In this document: positions 27,580 to 39,000 of the stretch, piece after piece
How the letters are laid out: each line of letters begins with the position of its first letter
Position numbering within the stretch: the first letter of the stretch is position 1
NCBI GenBank assembly: GCA_945876035.1
Contig: CAMCMU010000002.1
Location: 62,001-126,000, forward strand
DNA: 64,000 bases
Direction: 5' to 3'
Origin: Schlesneria paludicola DSM 18645
GTDB taxonomy: Bacteria; Planctomycetota; Planctomycetia; Planctomycetales; Planctomycetaceae
Program-made: the position numbers and the translations under genes
Notes under the pieces: generated by a model
What the model was told of the DNA's origin: nothing
Databases searched by the model: none
The model's input: the letters and a program-made list of their open reading frames with translations, nothing else

Positions 27580-28552
27580 TGTTTGTCACCCTTGCATAGA
27601 GTTATCTCGACATCCAACTTGGCCCTGCTATCTTGAGATCCCGTTCCAGAGTGGTCAAGGCCAGCGACAAAATATGCGACGTCTTATTTTGACAGTTAAC
27701 TCAGCCGTGACAGTGTGGAAAGCGTGATAGGGCAGACGACAGCGATTCATGAGTTGGTGACCATAGGTCGAGAGATTCGCAAATGGTCCCCCTGTGCGAC
27801 GGTGTGACTGCTTTATACGACGCGAGTCACGTCGGTTAAATTCATGAACGCTGGGACGTGGAGAGTGACTCGACCAGACAGCCGCTTGTGGCCGAGTCAC
27901 TCTTTCCGCCTCTTTAGAAAACGTGTTGGTAGTGATCTTTGATATCGTCCTCAAGAAATTTTGCGGCACGCGCGGAGCGCATCGGCCATCGCGGCGGTCG
28001 TTGTCCAACGGTCACGGTTCTGTCTGGCCGAAAAAGCAACGACCAGCGGATTATGATGAGGTCTCACCGGTTGAGGGTGTTTCCCGCTGGATCCAGGCCT
28101 TGCCGCAACGGTCGTCTCGCCGCCGCTCGACAGACTATTTGGCTCCCAGGCGTATCGTGTTATTTGAAACTCCCGCCGTCGTCTTGGGGATCTGGCAGGC
28201 GGCGCAGTGGTCCTCGATCTCCACAGAAGCAACGGAGGGCATTCTGAGGCGAGAGATTGAACTGAGCGTCTGTAGCGGTTGTTTGCATTGTTGATTGTTG
28301 ATCCTGTCGAATTTCAATCATCCATACGGCACGAGTGGCACAATCGGAACCGACTGAGGCCAATTCGCATCACGGCGCGTTGACTTTCCTCAACATTCAG
28401 AAAAATCAGTGCTAGGTTTCACGCGTCATCAGACGTACCGACGTGCGTCTTGGTGGGAACTTTTTTTGACGGCAGGTGTATTGGCAGGCATTAAAGAAGG
28501 AATCGATGATCGACTCCTTCGGTCTGTTGGTGCGCACTCAGACGGGCTGGTC
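27580..28552. other. Divergent gap between galM and ftsK
   Basis: No gene was recognised. The frame open from 28409 leads into ftsK and may add 48 residues to it, but that segment does not look like FtsK. The gap contains the hairpin at 27862-27903 and a nearby CGAGTCAC at about 27822. Promoters for both divergent genes must lie here, but no clear -35/-10 pair was seen. Confidence 0.5.
27862..27903. repeat. Perfect 11-bp inverted repeat
   Basis: AGAGTGACTCG at 27862-27872 and CGAGTCACTCT at 27893-27903, with a 20-nt loop, followed by a pyrimidine run on the plus strand. It lies about 280 bp upstream of galM and 650 bp upstream of ftsK, so it is not an obvious terminator for either annotated gene. 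Confidence 0.5.
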
Positions 28553-30997
28553 ATGTTCGACTACGCACGATTAAAAACCGATTTGATGGCACTCGCGGTC
28601 CTAGCGATGGCGGTCTTTCTCGGACTGAGCCTCGTCAGCTATGATCCGCTGGATCCCCCGACGTACAGTCTGTTTCCCGTCCGAGACAGTGTGACGAACT
28701 TAGGTGGTCTTGCCGGTGCTGTGGTGGCCCATGAATTGATTCTCGGTCTCGGTTTCGGTGCCTATTTCGTTCTCATTGCCATCGCCATTGCGGATATTCG
28801 ACTGCTTGCTCGCGATCACAACGGAGATCCGGTTTGGCGTCTAGCCGGAGTAACGTTGATGCTGGCTTCGATCTGCGTTAGTTCTCAGTGGTTGCCCATC
28901 CCCATCCGAGGATCACTGACGGGCAGCGGTGGATATTTGGGGGCTTCTCTCGGGATTTTGATGGATCAAAGTTTCACGCGGATTGGCAGCGTCATATTAC
29001 TGACCTCGATGTTTGTCGGCGGATTGCTCCTGTCGGGTGAACAACATTTCGTGAGGACGGCCTTCAGCCTCATGCTCTTGCCGGTCACCATCTGGAGCCG
29101 GTTGGCGTTCGGACAGGGTGTTGAACGCCTTGCGGAACGAACACCAGCGGAACAGCCTGCCGCTCGTTCTGAAGCAACGCTCCCCGGAGAAGTCTACCCC
29201 GTCTTCGAACGGAGAGATTTTTTTGATGAGTCCGCCGCTGAACCGGATTTTGTGTTGAGCTTGGCTGACGTTCCGACTCCGTTACCGGTGATGGAGAGTA
29301 CAGTCATGGACCAAGACGCCGTCGAAACCGAGTCCGAGGAGTGTAATAGCTTAACACCCGGCATGAATGACGAGGCGTCGGACGGGAGTCTCTGTTTCAC
29401 ATTGGCCGCAGATCGTGCTCCGATTCGAGTAAACCCTCCTGGCGGTATAAAATCCGCGTCTGCTTCACAGCCTCTTCCGAAAACCATCTCGGTCGAGAAA
29501 TCGCCATTTCGGTTCCCGGACGATAGTTTGCTTGAGGAGGCGGAAGACTTTCCGTATGACTTGCTGGCAGCGAAAGCGCAGATTGCCGCAGCAACGCTCG
29601 AACGAACGTTTTTGGATTTCAATCTGAATATCAAAGTGGTCGAGATCGACACGGGACCGGTGATTACACAGTTTGAACTCGAACTTGAAAAGGGGTTGAG
29701 ATTATCGAAGGTGACGGCATTGGCGGATGACTTGGCGATCGCCTTACGCGTTCCGTCGGTCCGTGTCGTCGCTCCGATACCTGGGAAGAATACAGTCGGT
29801 GTCGAAGTTCCGAACGACATTCGAGTGATGGTCCGACTGAAGGAACTTCTGCAAACTTGCCAGTCCGATTTCGAGAATAAAGGAATTCCGCTGTTCCTTG
29901 GCAAAGATGTCAGCGGTAAGCCCATGGTGATCGACATGTGTAAAATGCCACATTTGCTCATTGCTGGCCGAACGGGAACCGGAAAAAGTGTCTGTCTCAA
30001 CACCCTCATCCTGTCGATTTTACTCAGCCGCAGTCCGGATCAGGTCAAGATGTTGATGATCGATCCGAAGATGGTCGAATTGTCACCCTACAGCCGCATT
30101 CCACACCTCATGCACCCTGTCATCACGGATATGAAAAAAGCGGAAGCCGTACTCGGTTGGGCCGTCGATAAAATGGAGGAACGTTACGAGCTGCTGGCTC
30201 GTGTTGGCGTGCGGCATCTCGATAGTTACAACAAACTGGGCAAGGACAAAATCCTTCGTAAATTGGATATCGATTCTGATTCTGATGAAGCCGAATTGAT
30301 CCCTGAAAGAATGCCCTACATTGTGATCATTGCCGATGAAATGGCCGACATGATGATGACTTCGGGAAAGGACGTCGAAGGGCACATCATACGTCTGGCA
30401 CAGAAATCTCGGGCGGTCGGAATTCATCTTGTGCTGGCAACTCAAAAGCCGACGGTGGATGTCATCACAGGCTTGATCAAATCGAATCTTCCAGCCCGGA
30501 TCTCCTTCCAAGTCGCCAGCCGAATGGACAGCCGCGTTGTACTCGATGAAATGGGAGCCGATAAATTGCTGGGCAATGGTGACATGTTGTACATGGCGCC
30601 GGGCACAAGTACTCTGCAACGCGCTCAGGGAACGTTCGTCAGTGACGACGAGGTCAATCGTGTGATTGAATTTTTCACAGATCAGCAACCCGAGTATGAC
30701 AAGGAACTGATGCAGTTGAATGTCTCCTCCAACAAGGGAGGCAAGAGCCCCAGTGAGCCACGCGATCGAGACGAGCTCTACGACCAAGCGGTTGAAACGG
30801 TGATTCGCGAGGGCCGGGGAAGCGTCTCTTTACTGCAACGGGCACTGGGTGTCGGCTACGGACGTGGTGCCAGAATGATCGATTGGATGGCTGAGGATGG
30901 CATCGTCGGAACCTACAACGGTAGTCAGGCTCGTGAAGTCGTCATGTCACTAGAGGAATGGGAGGACTCTCGAGAAACGGCGCACTGTCGGGGATAA
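28553..30997 (+). CDS. ftsK: DNA translocase FtsK/SpoIIIE
   Basis: Membrane-anchored hexameric dsDNA pump that clears and aligns the chromosome at division. It has 814 residues from the ATG at 28553. The N-terminus carries about five membrane segments (first LMALAVLAMAVFLGLSLVSY). An acidic linker of about 200 residues leads to the RecA-like motor with Walker A AGRTGTGKS (about residue 471), Walker B YIVIIADEMAD, and the conserved HLVLATQKPTVDVITGLIKS. The C-terminal winged-helix gamma domain is present (GSVSLLQRALGVGYGRGARM), so it should recognise polar sequence motifs. An upstream GTG at 28409 is possible but gives a non-homologous extension. Confidence 0.95.
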   Translation: MFDYARLKTDLMALAVLAMAVFLGLSLVSYDPLDPPTYSLFPVRDSVTNLGGLAGAVVAHELILGLGFGAYFVLIAIAIADIRLLARDHNGDPVWRLAGVTLMLASICVSSQWLPIPIRGSLTGSGGYLGASLGILMDQSFTRIGSVILLTSMFVGGLLLSGEQHFVRTAFSLMLLPVTIWSRLAFGQGVERLAERTPAEQPAARSEATLPGEVYPVFERRDFFDESAAEPDFVLSLADVPTPLPVMESTVMDQDAVETESEECNSLTPGMNDEASDGSLCFTLAADRAPIRVNPPGGIKSASASQPLPKTISVEKSPFRFPDDSLLEEAEDFPYDLLAAKAQIAAATLERTFLDFNLNIKVVEIDTGPVITQFELELEKGLRLSKVTALADDLAIALRVPSVRVVAPIPGKNTVGVEVPNDIRVMVRLKELLQTCQSDFENKGIPLFLGKDVSGKPMVIDMCKMPHLLIAGRTGTGKSVCLNTLILSILLSRSPDQVKMLMIDPKMVELSPYSRIPHLMHPVITDMKKAEAVLGWAVDKMEERYELLARVGVRHLDSYNKLGKDKILRKLDIDSDSDEAELIPERMPYIVIIADEMADMMMTSGKDVEGHIIRLAQKSRAVGIHLVLATQKPTVDVITGLIKSNLPARISFQVASRMDSRVVLDEMGADKLLGNGDMLYMAPGTSTLQRAQGTFVSDDEVNRVIEFFTDQQPEYDKELMQLNVSSNKGGKSPSEPRDRDELYDQAVETVIREGRGSVSLLQRALGVGYGRGARMIDWMAEDGIVGTYNGSQAREVVMSLEEWEDSRETAHCRG

Positions 30998-31107
30998 CGG
31001 GGCGTCGCAATCGCTCGTGGTCATCACGTGCGGGCGATCCAACCGCCCGAGGAATTGTCCAGCCGCATTCAAAAATTGATTGTGATTCTCTGAATATATT
31101 CACCTCG

Positions 31108-31147
31108 TGTCGCTGACTCGCAATCCGACGATCGCGAGTCAGCGACA
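31108..31147 (+). terminator. 14-bp hairpin after ftsK
   Basis: TGTCGCTGACTCGC at 31108-31121 pairs perfectly with GCGAGTCAGCGACA at 31134-31147, with a 12-nt loop. It lies 110 bp after the ftsK stop and 52 bp before the methyltransferase start. It is the strongest intergenic stem I saw; no T-run follows. Confidence 0.6.
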
Positions 31148-31199
31148 TCATTTGCGATCGTCCATTTTAAAGAAGTGACGGGTCATTCGGGGAACGCAT

Positions 31200-32030
31200 A
31201 TGGCTTCTCAACAGACAGAAGATCTCCGGGCAGGAAGGCGATTTGAGTTTGGAAAAAACTGGTCACATTTTTTGCGTGAGTTAAACGAAGACCGAATTCA
31301 GCAGGCAGAGAAGTCACTTCGTGAATACCTGCAGGTGGACGACCTACAAGGAAAACGGTTTTTGGACATTGGTTCAGGAAGTGGGCTTTTTAGTTTAGCC
31401 GCTCGCCGTCTTGGCGCAAAAATTCAATCCTTTGATTATGACCCCGATTCGGTCGCGTGTACTGTTGAGCTACGTCAGCGTTACTTTCCGAACGATTCGC
31501 AATGGAGCATCGAGCAAGGTTCCGTCCTCGATGCCGAGTTTATGGTCTCTCTTGGTCAAGCGGATGTCGTCTATTCGTGGGGAGTACTGCACCACACTGG
31601 TGAGATGCGGCAAGCGATGGAAAACGCCGGTGATCGTGTCTGTGATGGTGGAAAACTGTTCATCGCTATTTACAATGACCAGGGGCGAACAAGTCGAGTC
31701 TGGTGGCTGATCAAGACCGCCTACAACCGGCTTCCTGCTAGATTCCGCTGGGTTGTTTTGTGGCCCGCATTGATTCGGCTTTGGGGGCCAACGACGATCC
31801 GGGATTTCATCTCTGGGCGGCCGTTTTCGACTTGGAACAACTACTCTCAAGGAAGCTTGCGAGGAATGTCCGCTTGGCGAGACGTCGTTGATTGGGTGGG
31901 CGGACTTCCTTTTGAGGTGGCCTCACCGGAAGGGATTTTTGAATTTTACAAAAAACGAGGATTCAAACTTGAAACGCTGAAGACATGCGGTGGGGGGCGA
32001 GGATGCAATGAATTTGTATTTCAAAAATAA
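31200..32030 (+). CDS. Class I SAM-dependent methyltransferase
   Basis: A 276-residue cytoplasmic methyltransferase of unknown substrate. Motif I is FLDIGSGSGLFSLAA near residue 54, motif II ends in the acidic FDYDPDSV, and motif IV is VVYSWGVLHHTGEM, typical of small-molecule and lipid methyltransferases of this fold. The C-terminal part has a Trp-rich stretch (SRVWWLIKTAYNRLPARFRW) and a Gly-Gly-Gly-Arg-Gly-Cys near the end (CGGGRGCNEFVF) that I have seen in proteins annotated only as methyltransferases. GGGGAACGCAT precedes the ATG. It is a single gene. Confidence 0.85.
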   Translation: MASQQTEDLRAGRRFEFGKNWSHFLRELNEDRIQQAEKSLREYLQVDDLQGKRFLDIGSGSGLFSLAARRLGAKIQSFDYDPDSVACTVELRQRYFPNDSQWSIEQGSVLDAEFMVSLGQADVVYSWGVLHHTGEMRQAMENAGDRVCDGGKLFIAIYNDQGRTSRVWWLIKTAYNRLPARFRWVVLWPALIRLWGPTTIRDFISGRPFSTWNNYSQGSLRGMSAWRDVVDWVGGLPFEVASPEGIFEFYKKRGFKLETLKTCGGGRGCNEFVFQK

Positions 32031-32638
32031 AACTCGTCTCACGGTCTGTTCTGTCAAAACTCGGATCGCGATCGCCTGTGTTGAAATCCCAAACTTGTAT
32101 TGAACGTTTTTTGCGGAATTCGGAAAGGTATCAAAGACGCCGGTGAGTCTCGAAGAAGATATGGTGTGACTTTGGTGATACCTCCCCAGCCAAAGTCCGT
32201 GCCATCGAAGTCCCTCTGCCGTGACTGCGGTCGATCGTGTCTGTCTCGGGAAAGAAGGCGACGAGTAACCCATTTCCTCGGCCCGAATGACCGTTGTCCA
32301 ATGTCGATCGTTCCGGACCTCATTTTCCTCTAAGATAACCACATACACCAAATTCTTTAGACCGCTTCTCGCGTTGTATTTTGCGGACGGCCTGCGGATC
32401 GTCTTCGGTTCCGTCTTAGGGATGCCGACTACCACGCAATCACGACTCTGAGTAAACTTTAGGCAACTGGATTGCGACAGGCTGGCCTGATGGTCTTGGC
32501 CGATTTGATTCGCGTGGAAATAAACGGATCGAAGCGGAATCTGAACGCGGTCGCAGACCAGGAAAGTCGGTAGAGCGGACCCCCTTTTCAATGAAATAAG
32601 GGCTCGCGAGTCGATGACGAGTAGGAGTGGCATCAACG
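32031..32638. other. Gap upstream of the giant-protein operon
   Basis: No gene, RNA or repeat was recognised. The promoter of the giant-protein operon is expected here. TAGGAG at 32622-32627 is the ribosome-binding site of the first gene. Confidence 0.4.
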
Positions 32639-35600
32639 ATGTCTAGTATGGTGTTTGGATTTCAAAGTCGGTTGAACCGTGTTGCAGGGTACGCCGCGAC
32701 CATTGTGCTGTACTCGTGTGTGATCGGATCGGGGCAGAACTCGGTACCTCCCGCCGCCGCAACGTCGTCACCACGAAAGGAATCGAACGAGGTCGAGGCG
32801 AAATCGGCTGATTCCAGCCCGGAATCATCGGCGCATGGTCTCCGGAATCGTCCGAGTCTTGATCTCATTCCTGCCGTTCGGTGGTTACCGAACAAGCAAG
32901 GAAAACTAGTCGAGGTTCCGTCGAATGCGACGCTCGAGGAGTATTACGAATATGTGGCCAAACGCCTAGAAAAAAAGCCGGAAGCGGCACCGTCGTTCAT
33001 GGTTTCGTTAATCGACATCAGCGGGATCGCGGATGATGATCGAGCCAAACTGAGCGTTCGTTTCGTCGTTCGACTGCGTTCAGAAAAGGAATGGGTTCCG
33101 GTGCCCCTGCAACTCAATGAAGCGGTTTTGACAGACCCTCATCAATACACGGGCGAGGGTCAGGAAATCCCCGGCCAATTGGAGCCCGACCGTGGATATG
33201 TGTGGTGGTTTCGCGGCGAGGGGCCTCATCAATTGGAACTCTCCCTGAGTGTTCCAATTCGAAAGCAGTTACCAACGCGGCGATTGCAATTGTCACTCCC
33301 CAGATCTCCAATTTCCAAATTGAAATTGACGGTTCCCTATCGGACCGGCAGTGCCAAGGCGGCTAACCTCTCTCCTGTCGAAATCTCGCCGATTGAAGGG
33401 GACAAGAGTCAGATTGAGGTTTATGGGTTAGGCGACCGTATCGATCTGAATTGGCAGCCGATTTCTCCAGCCTCACCCAACGAACCGACACTGGAAGTCA
33501 GCACAACGATCTTGGCTCAGATGGATTCCAACGCTGTGCTGCTTGATGCGAAGCAGAGAATTCATGCCATTCAGGGAACGTTTGATTCGTATCATGTCAC
33601 GCTCCCAGTCGGAGGTGATATCTTGAAAATTGAGGGGGATGATTATCACTCTCATCGATTCCTTTCCGACAGTAAGAATCGGGTCGTCGTCTCCTTGAAA
33701 AAGGCGACGACTGGAATCGTAAGGTTGCATTGGATCGTCCGGATTCCGCTCGCCGAACGGCGGCGTCTTTCACTCGATGGATTCGCTGTTGAAGGGGCGC
33801 GCAAGCAAAGTGGCGAAATTGGACTCGCGCCTTACGAAGGCATGAGACTTTCCTCGACACAGCAAACGAATCAGGCAAACATGGTCAGAATCGATGCTGC
33901 GTTGTTTCCTATCACGGCAGGATCAACACAGGTGACTCGAGCGTTCCGATTCATGTCACAACCGTTCAATCTCTCAATCGGCATTGAGCCGATCGAACCT
34001 TACTATCTTGTCGAGTCGAGAGCAAATCTATTGGCCTCGAAACAACAACTCCATTTGGAACTCGTGTGTCAATACACGATCCATCGCGAAAGTTTGTCTC
34101 ACGTGACGGTTCATTGGCGAGACTGGAAAGCAGAGGGATGGACGATTGACGGCATCGATCCACGGGACGTCATACAAGCCGGCGCGACGGATGAAAGCGC
34201 GAATTCGCTTCGCCTGAAACTCGTTAAACCACAAAACGGATCGTTCCAAGTCCGCTTGCGTGCGCATCGCATGATTAAAGGGCGAGACGACGTGGAATTT
34301 ACGCTGCCTCATGCGGAAGCCTCCAGCCCTCAATCCACATTGCTGGTCTTGGCCGATGACGAAAACGTGGAAACAAAACTGAGCGTTCGTGGTGAATCCT
34401 TGCCCTCAACGATGCACGCTAAAGCGACAGATCAAAGTTCGATGCCGGAGTCATTGCGCGGACTGAAATCGACGTTCTACAGGTTCGATGATGGCGGACA
34501 ATCTTTTCAGTTGCAGGTGGTCGCCAAGCAAAAACGGATTCAGACAGACTCGATGAGTCAAGCGACGCTGTGGAATGATCGCTTAGAAGTCAGGCAACGT
34601 ATCGGCTGCGACGTGGACTACGAGCGAATTTCTCAGATCAAATTTCGAGTTCCCCGTAATCTTTTAACCGAGCGAATTCGTTTTTTGATGGGGCCAGACA
34701 GTGAGTTGAAAGCGGATTGGACAGACGAGGAAAACTCCTCATTTCGGATTGTTCGGCTGACACTTCCCGAGCCCAAAAGTGGCCATTTTGAGATCCAAGC
34801 TCAATTCTCCGTACCGGTTTCTGATGATTTGTCAACGGTTGAAGGCACTACGGTCCCCATCCCGATTCTACAATGCACGGAAGGTGCATTTAAGCAGGCG
34901 AAAATGTCGTTAGCGACTGCCGATCGGTTGGAGGCCGCTGCGGTCTCAGAACGTTGGAAGTTGCTTCCGCTTCATTCGGAGTCTTGGAACTGGGTCTCAG
35001 AGACTCCTGAGTCCCAATGTGATTTGAAGATCACCGTCGCCCGCGGTAGATCTCGCGGTGCTGGTAGTATTGAACGTGGTTTGATCACCGCAGTGATTGA
35101 TGATTCCGGAAGCGGACGGATTCGCGCGCAGTTTCGCATCGCCACGCAGTCATCGACGCTGTTGATAAGTCTGCCGCCCCAGGCGGAGTCGTTGCAGATC
35201 GCTCTCAATCGTACGCCTTTGACAATCGGAATTGATGCCGTTGAACAGCCCGTACGATCGGGCAAATTCGCCATTCACATTCCAGAATCGACGAAACAGG
35301 AAATCGATCATCTATTGACCATTGATTATCAGTTGTCCTGTGTCGATCCACTGACGTTTACGGAATCCTTGCAGCTGAACGCGCCTCAATTACCACAGTG
35401 CTTTTGGAAAGCGCGAGTTTTTTGGCAGGTCGTATTACCGGCCGACCGCCACCTCTTTACCTATCCCTCGTCGGCGACGCCGATGTTTGTCTGGCAACGG
35501 CGTTCCCTGTTCTGGTATCGACATTCCGATCCTGATGCGATCGCATTACGGCGGTGGATGGGCGCGGATTCGAGCCCCGCCCCACTCACGCCAGAAAATG

Positions 35601-36082
35601 AGAACACCGCCACGTCATTTGGGAATCGCTATACGTTCAGTCAGTTCGGCGCGCCACGGAGTCTGTCATTTCAATCGATGAGTCGGTCAATGCTCGTTTT
35701 CTTTGGCGCGGGATTGTCACTGCTCACCGGTTTCTTGGTGCTGCGTGTTTCAGTCTTGCGTCACATGCTGACGATTCTGATCGCGGTAGTACTACTGGCT
35801 TTCGTCGGCCTGTGGTATTCCGGCCCATTGGAAATATTACTTCAGCCGTTGGTTGTTGGACTGTTGTTTCCGATCATCGCCATCGTCATCGAGAACTTTT
35901 TTCAGCGTCGCCATGCAGGTGGTTTACTGACGTTTCCGAGTTCTGCGGAATTATCTGCGGCTCACGGCATCCGAGGAGAAGTGTTGCTCACGTCAGCCTT
36001 AGAGGATCGCATTCCTCCCCGCAACCCGACTCTGGAGACGGAGGATCATCTCCGTATTGATTCCGGGAGTGGCGTGTCATGA
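32639..36082 (+). CDS. Giant exported membrane-anchored protein A (1147 aa)
   Basis: No family recognised. The N-terminus has an uncleaved or cleaved signal region (YAATIVLYSCVIGSG, about residues 17-31), then about 980 residues of beta-rich, mostly soluble sequence, then a C-terminal membrane block (about 1017-1090) with three or four hydrophobic segments (MLVFFGAGLSLLTGFLVL, MLTILIAVVLLAFVGLWY, LVVGLLFPIIAIVIENFF) and a short cytoplasmic tail. The ectodomain has a segment LEEYYEYVAKRLEKKPEAAP and beta strands such as AKLSVRFVVRLRSEKEWVPV followed by RRLQLSLPRSPISKLKLTVP. The preferred start is ATG 32639 (GGAG 11 nt upstream). The stop overlaps the next gene by 4 bp. Probably a cell-envelope protein; function unknown. 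Confidence 0.8.
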   Translation: MSSMVFGFQSRLNRVAGYAATIVLYSCVIGSGQNSVPPAAATSSPRKESNEVEAKSADSSPESSAHGLRNRPSLDLIPAVRWLPNKQGKLVEVPSNATLEEYYEYVAKRLEKKPEAAPSFMVSLIDISGIADDDRAKLSVRFVVRLRSEKEWVPVPLQLNEAVLTDPHQYTGEGQEIPGQLEPDRGYVWWFRGEGPHQLELSLSVPIRKQLPTRRLQLSLPRSPISKLKLTVPYRTGSAKAANLSPVEISPIEGDKSQIEVYGLGDRIDLNWQPISPASPNEPTLEVSTTILAQMDSNAVLLDAKQRIHAIQGTFDSYHVTLPVGGDILKIEGDDYHSHRFLSDSKNRVVVSLKKATTGIVRLHWIVRIPLAERRRLSLDGFAVEGARKQSGEIGLAPYEGMRLSSTQQTNQANMVRIDAALFPITAGSTQVTRAFRFMSQPFNLSIGIEPIEPYYLVESRANLLASKQQLHLELVCQYTIHRESLSHVTVHWRDWKAEGWTIDGIDPRDVIQAGATDESANSLRLKLVKPQNGSFQVRLRAHRMIKGRDDVEFTLPHAEASSPQSTLLVLADDENVETKLSVRGESLPSTMHAKATDQSSMPESLRGLKSTFYRFDDGGQSFQLQVVAKQKRIQTDSMSQATLWNDRLEVRQRIGCDVDYERISQIKFRVPRNLLTERIRFLMGPDSELKADWTDEENSSFRIVRLTLPEPKSGHFEIQAQFSVPVSDDLSTVEGTTVPIPILQCTEGAFKQAKMSLATADRLEAAAVSERWKLLPLHSESWNWVSETPESQCDLKITVARGRSRGAGSIERGLITAVIDDSGSGRIRAQFRIATQSSTLLISLPPQAESLQIALNRTPLTIGIDAVEQPVRSGKFAIHIPESTKQEIDHLLTIDYQLSCVDPLTFTESLQLNAPQLPQCFWKARVFWQVVLPADRHLFTYPSSATPMFVWQRRSLFWYRHSDPDAIALRRWMGADSSPAPLTPENENTATSFGNRYTFSQFGAPRSLSFQSMSRSMLVFFGAGLSLLTGFLVLRVSVLRHMLTILIAVVLLAFVGLWYSGPLEILLQPLVVGLLFPIIAIVIENFFQRRHAGGLLTFPSSAELSAAHGIRGEVLLTSALEDRIPPRNPTLETEDHLRIDSGSGVS

Positions 36083-39000
36083 TTCATGGCCGACTGCGGA
36101 ATCGGGGACTGCGTTGCGGGGTTGGCCCATCAATGGCAGTGCTGCTTGTTTTTCAACTCGGTGTGATGTCTTTGACCGTTTGGGAGGCATCGGCTGAGCC
36201 GTTGGATTCACCACTCACGAAGCTCCTGAGAATTGACATTCCAGAGGATCGGATTTCGGATTGGCCTGAAGAAATCTCCCAATTCACAGCAATGCCACGC
36301 GATGAATTCGAACGCCTGCTACATGCCGCGTTGAACCCTGAAAATGGTCCGGAGAGTGTTTCAATAACTTCTGCGCACTATTCCGCAACGCTAGTGGGGA
36401 ACTCCTTGCGGGAAGGTCGTGCAACACTTTCTGTCCAACGCATCGGCTCGGAGCCCGTACGACATCCGCTCGGCGCATTCAATCTTGCCCTTGAGGACCT
36501 GTGTTGGCCGGATCGCCCCGCTGTCTGGGGAGCGGATGCCGAAGGACAATCATGGGTCTTGGCGGATGCCTCTGCGGGTGTCTTGAATGCCTCGTGGACT
36601 GCTGTCGGTCGCAGTCTACCAGATGAAATCGGCTTCGAATTAGTCCTTCCTAACGCAGTCACGTCCGTCATCGAATTGAAACTTCCGCGGGACCGCTTGA
36701 TTCGTGCGACTCCAGAAGCACGACAGATCAACGTTGAAAAAGATTCGGACTGGAATCTGTGGCAGATTCAACTGGGTGGCGACCACCGTTGTCGGCTGAC
36801 AATCGTTGCGCGGCAGGACTCTCCCGTGCGTCAATCCACAGTGCTCTTCGACCACGAACTCGAAGCGACGGTGGGAGAGGAAGATTTGCGATTTCAGTCT
36901 CGATTCGAACTCGACATTTTTGATGCGCCGGTGTCCGAGGTGGTCTTCCTCGTACCATCGAGCGCGGAGGTGTATGCCGTGACTTACGGCATTGAAACGC
37001 CGTTGTCGTGGTCACGTATCAGCAAAACGGAACTGACAGTCCAACTTCCGAGTGCTTTGTTGGGCCGCAGTCGGAAGATCTGTATTGACGGACTTGTTGC
37101 CAATAATCCCGGTCAACATACGAGACAGTCGCCACAGATCACTTTAAAAAATGGCGTCTTTTCGGCAGGCCGCCAACTCTTCACGATGCTTTCACCGCTG
37201 CAACTCCAGAGAGCCCGAATGACCGGCTTTCGTCAAATCGAGGGCGTGAAACTGACGGCTCAGGCAGAATCCTTTTCCTATAAGCAAATCCTTCCCGATG
37301 CGCAATTAATTCTCGATGTCCGTCGCCCACGGGCATCGTTGAATGTCCAAGTCACGGCACGGCTTGAAATGAGTGAGGACTCGTGGATGCTGACGACCGA
37401 TTTCGACTGGACATCATTGAGTGGCAATGTATTTCAGACCGCCGTTAATTTTCCGCCAGATTGGGAAATCTCGAACGTCAGGCTAATTTCTCAATCAGAG
37501 TCCGCAACACTCGCGGGGTGGGATGCGCAGCCCGATTCAGAGGGTCGGACACTGCTGACAATGGAGTTCCTCGAAGCCATTGAACCCGGGCGTGCCCATT
37601 CCGTGAGGGTTTTTGCAACGCGTCGGCCGGTGCCAGAAGGGCAACCAATTGCGGTCCCCTTACCGTTTCCTCGTGACTGCGACTCAGCCACTTCGACACT
37701 CGGTCTAGTCATTCCCCGAGACTTAAGTCCTGTCGTCGCTGACGAACTCCGTCTGGAGCAAATCTCGGCTCTCGAAGCGTCATCTGTTGCCGGCGATGAA
37801 ACTCGCCAGCAACAGATGGCAGATCACCATGAGTTCTGGTATCGAAGCGATCAGCCTGAGTCGCACGGGACTCTCCGATTTATTTCCAAACGTCGATCCG
37901 TTTCTGCGGGCATCCAGATAATCGTGGACGCGTCTCTTTCGGAATACCGGGAACGATTTCAGATTCACTGTGATTTGGGTGAGACCCCTCTTGACCGATT
38001 GATCGTCTATCTCACACAGCCGGGCTCCGAGATTCGCTGGTCTGTCTTGATGCCTCAACGAGCGGACGTGGTCGCTATTCGCCTTCCGGTGACTCAACAC
38101 GCTTTTTGGGGATATCCCACAACCGGCGAGATGTGGGAGTTGCGTTTGCCTCCATTCAAATCCGCACAAATAAAAATCGAAGGTGAGCGAACAAGTCGTT
38201 GGTCAGAATCATCGAAACCGGCACTAATTTTCGTACCACAGTCATCGGGCCACAGCGGACGGATTCAGTTGCGCAAGCTTGAGTCGATGGAAATCCTCAT
38301 CGATACTCGAAACCTCACACCTCAGTCGGACGTGGTTGATACGTCTGGTCAGGCGACCGATGCGGTCTCACCAGTGGAGATGAAGACGTGGGCGTTTGGT
38401 GCGTTTGACGACGAACTGATCCTCCGCCTCGATCACAAGATTCGGTCGCTCGATTGTGCGCCAATGGCATCGCTTAGCGTCCGTTCATTGATCTCCGCGG
38501 ATGTTCAAGGATTCGACTATTATCGTGCCTCGATTCGCCTTGAAAACGGTTCCGTGGAGGAAACATTACACGTTCGACTCCCGTTGCCGGCCCAGTTGCT
38601 GGAGGTCCTTGTTGCGGGGGAACTGATCACGCTGAGCGACCGAGGCGGCGAGTTGACCATTCCGGAATTAAACGGGGTACGTCGTGACGTCGTCGAATTG
38701 TTGTATCGCGTTCCATCAAAGGCGACATTTGTTCGTGGTTGTCGACAGATCATCATTCCACATATCGACGCCACAGTACTTCAATTTGAATGGGAAGTTT
38801 CACTGCCTTCCAATGTCAGACTCTATTCTGAACCGAAAGGAATTCGCCTGACACACCGGTTGGCAAGCTCCTCTTGGACAGAACGACTCTTCGGCCCCCT
38901 CGGACGCGCAGACGATGAAAAAGTGTTCCATCCGATGGCGTTAGATTCGTGGCGGCAACTGCTCAAGCCGAATACAATTCCTCAGGTATCTCTCGACGAC

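Noticed and set aside
27655-28317. Several short open frames on both strands in the galM-ftsK gap
   Set aside because: They have Arg/Ser-rich, low-order composition, no ribosome-binding sites and mutual overlap.
32031-32638. CRISPR or tandem repeats upstream of the giant genes
   Set aside because: No repeated unit could be found by eye in this gap or elsewhere in the window.
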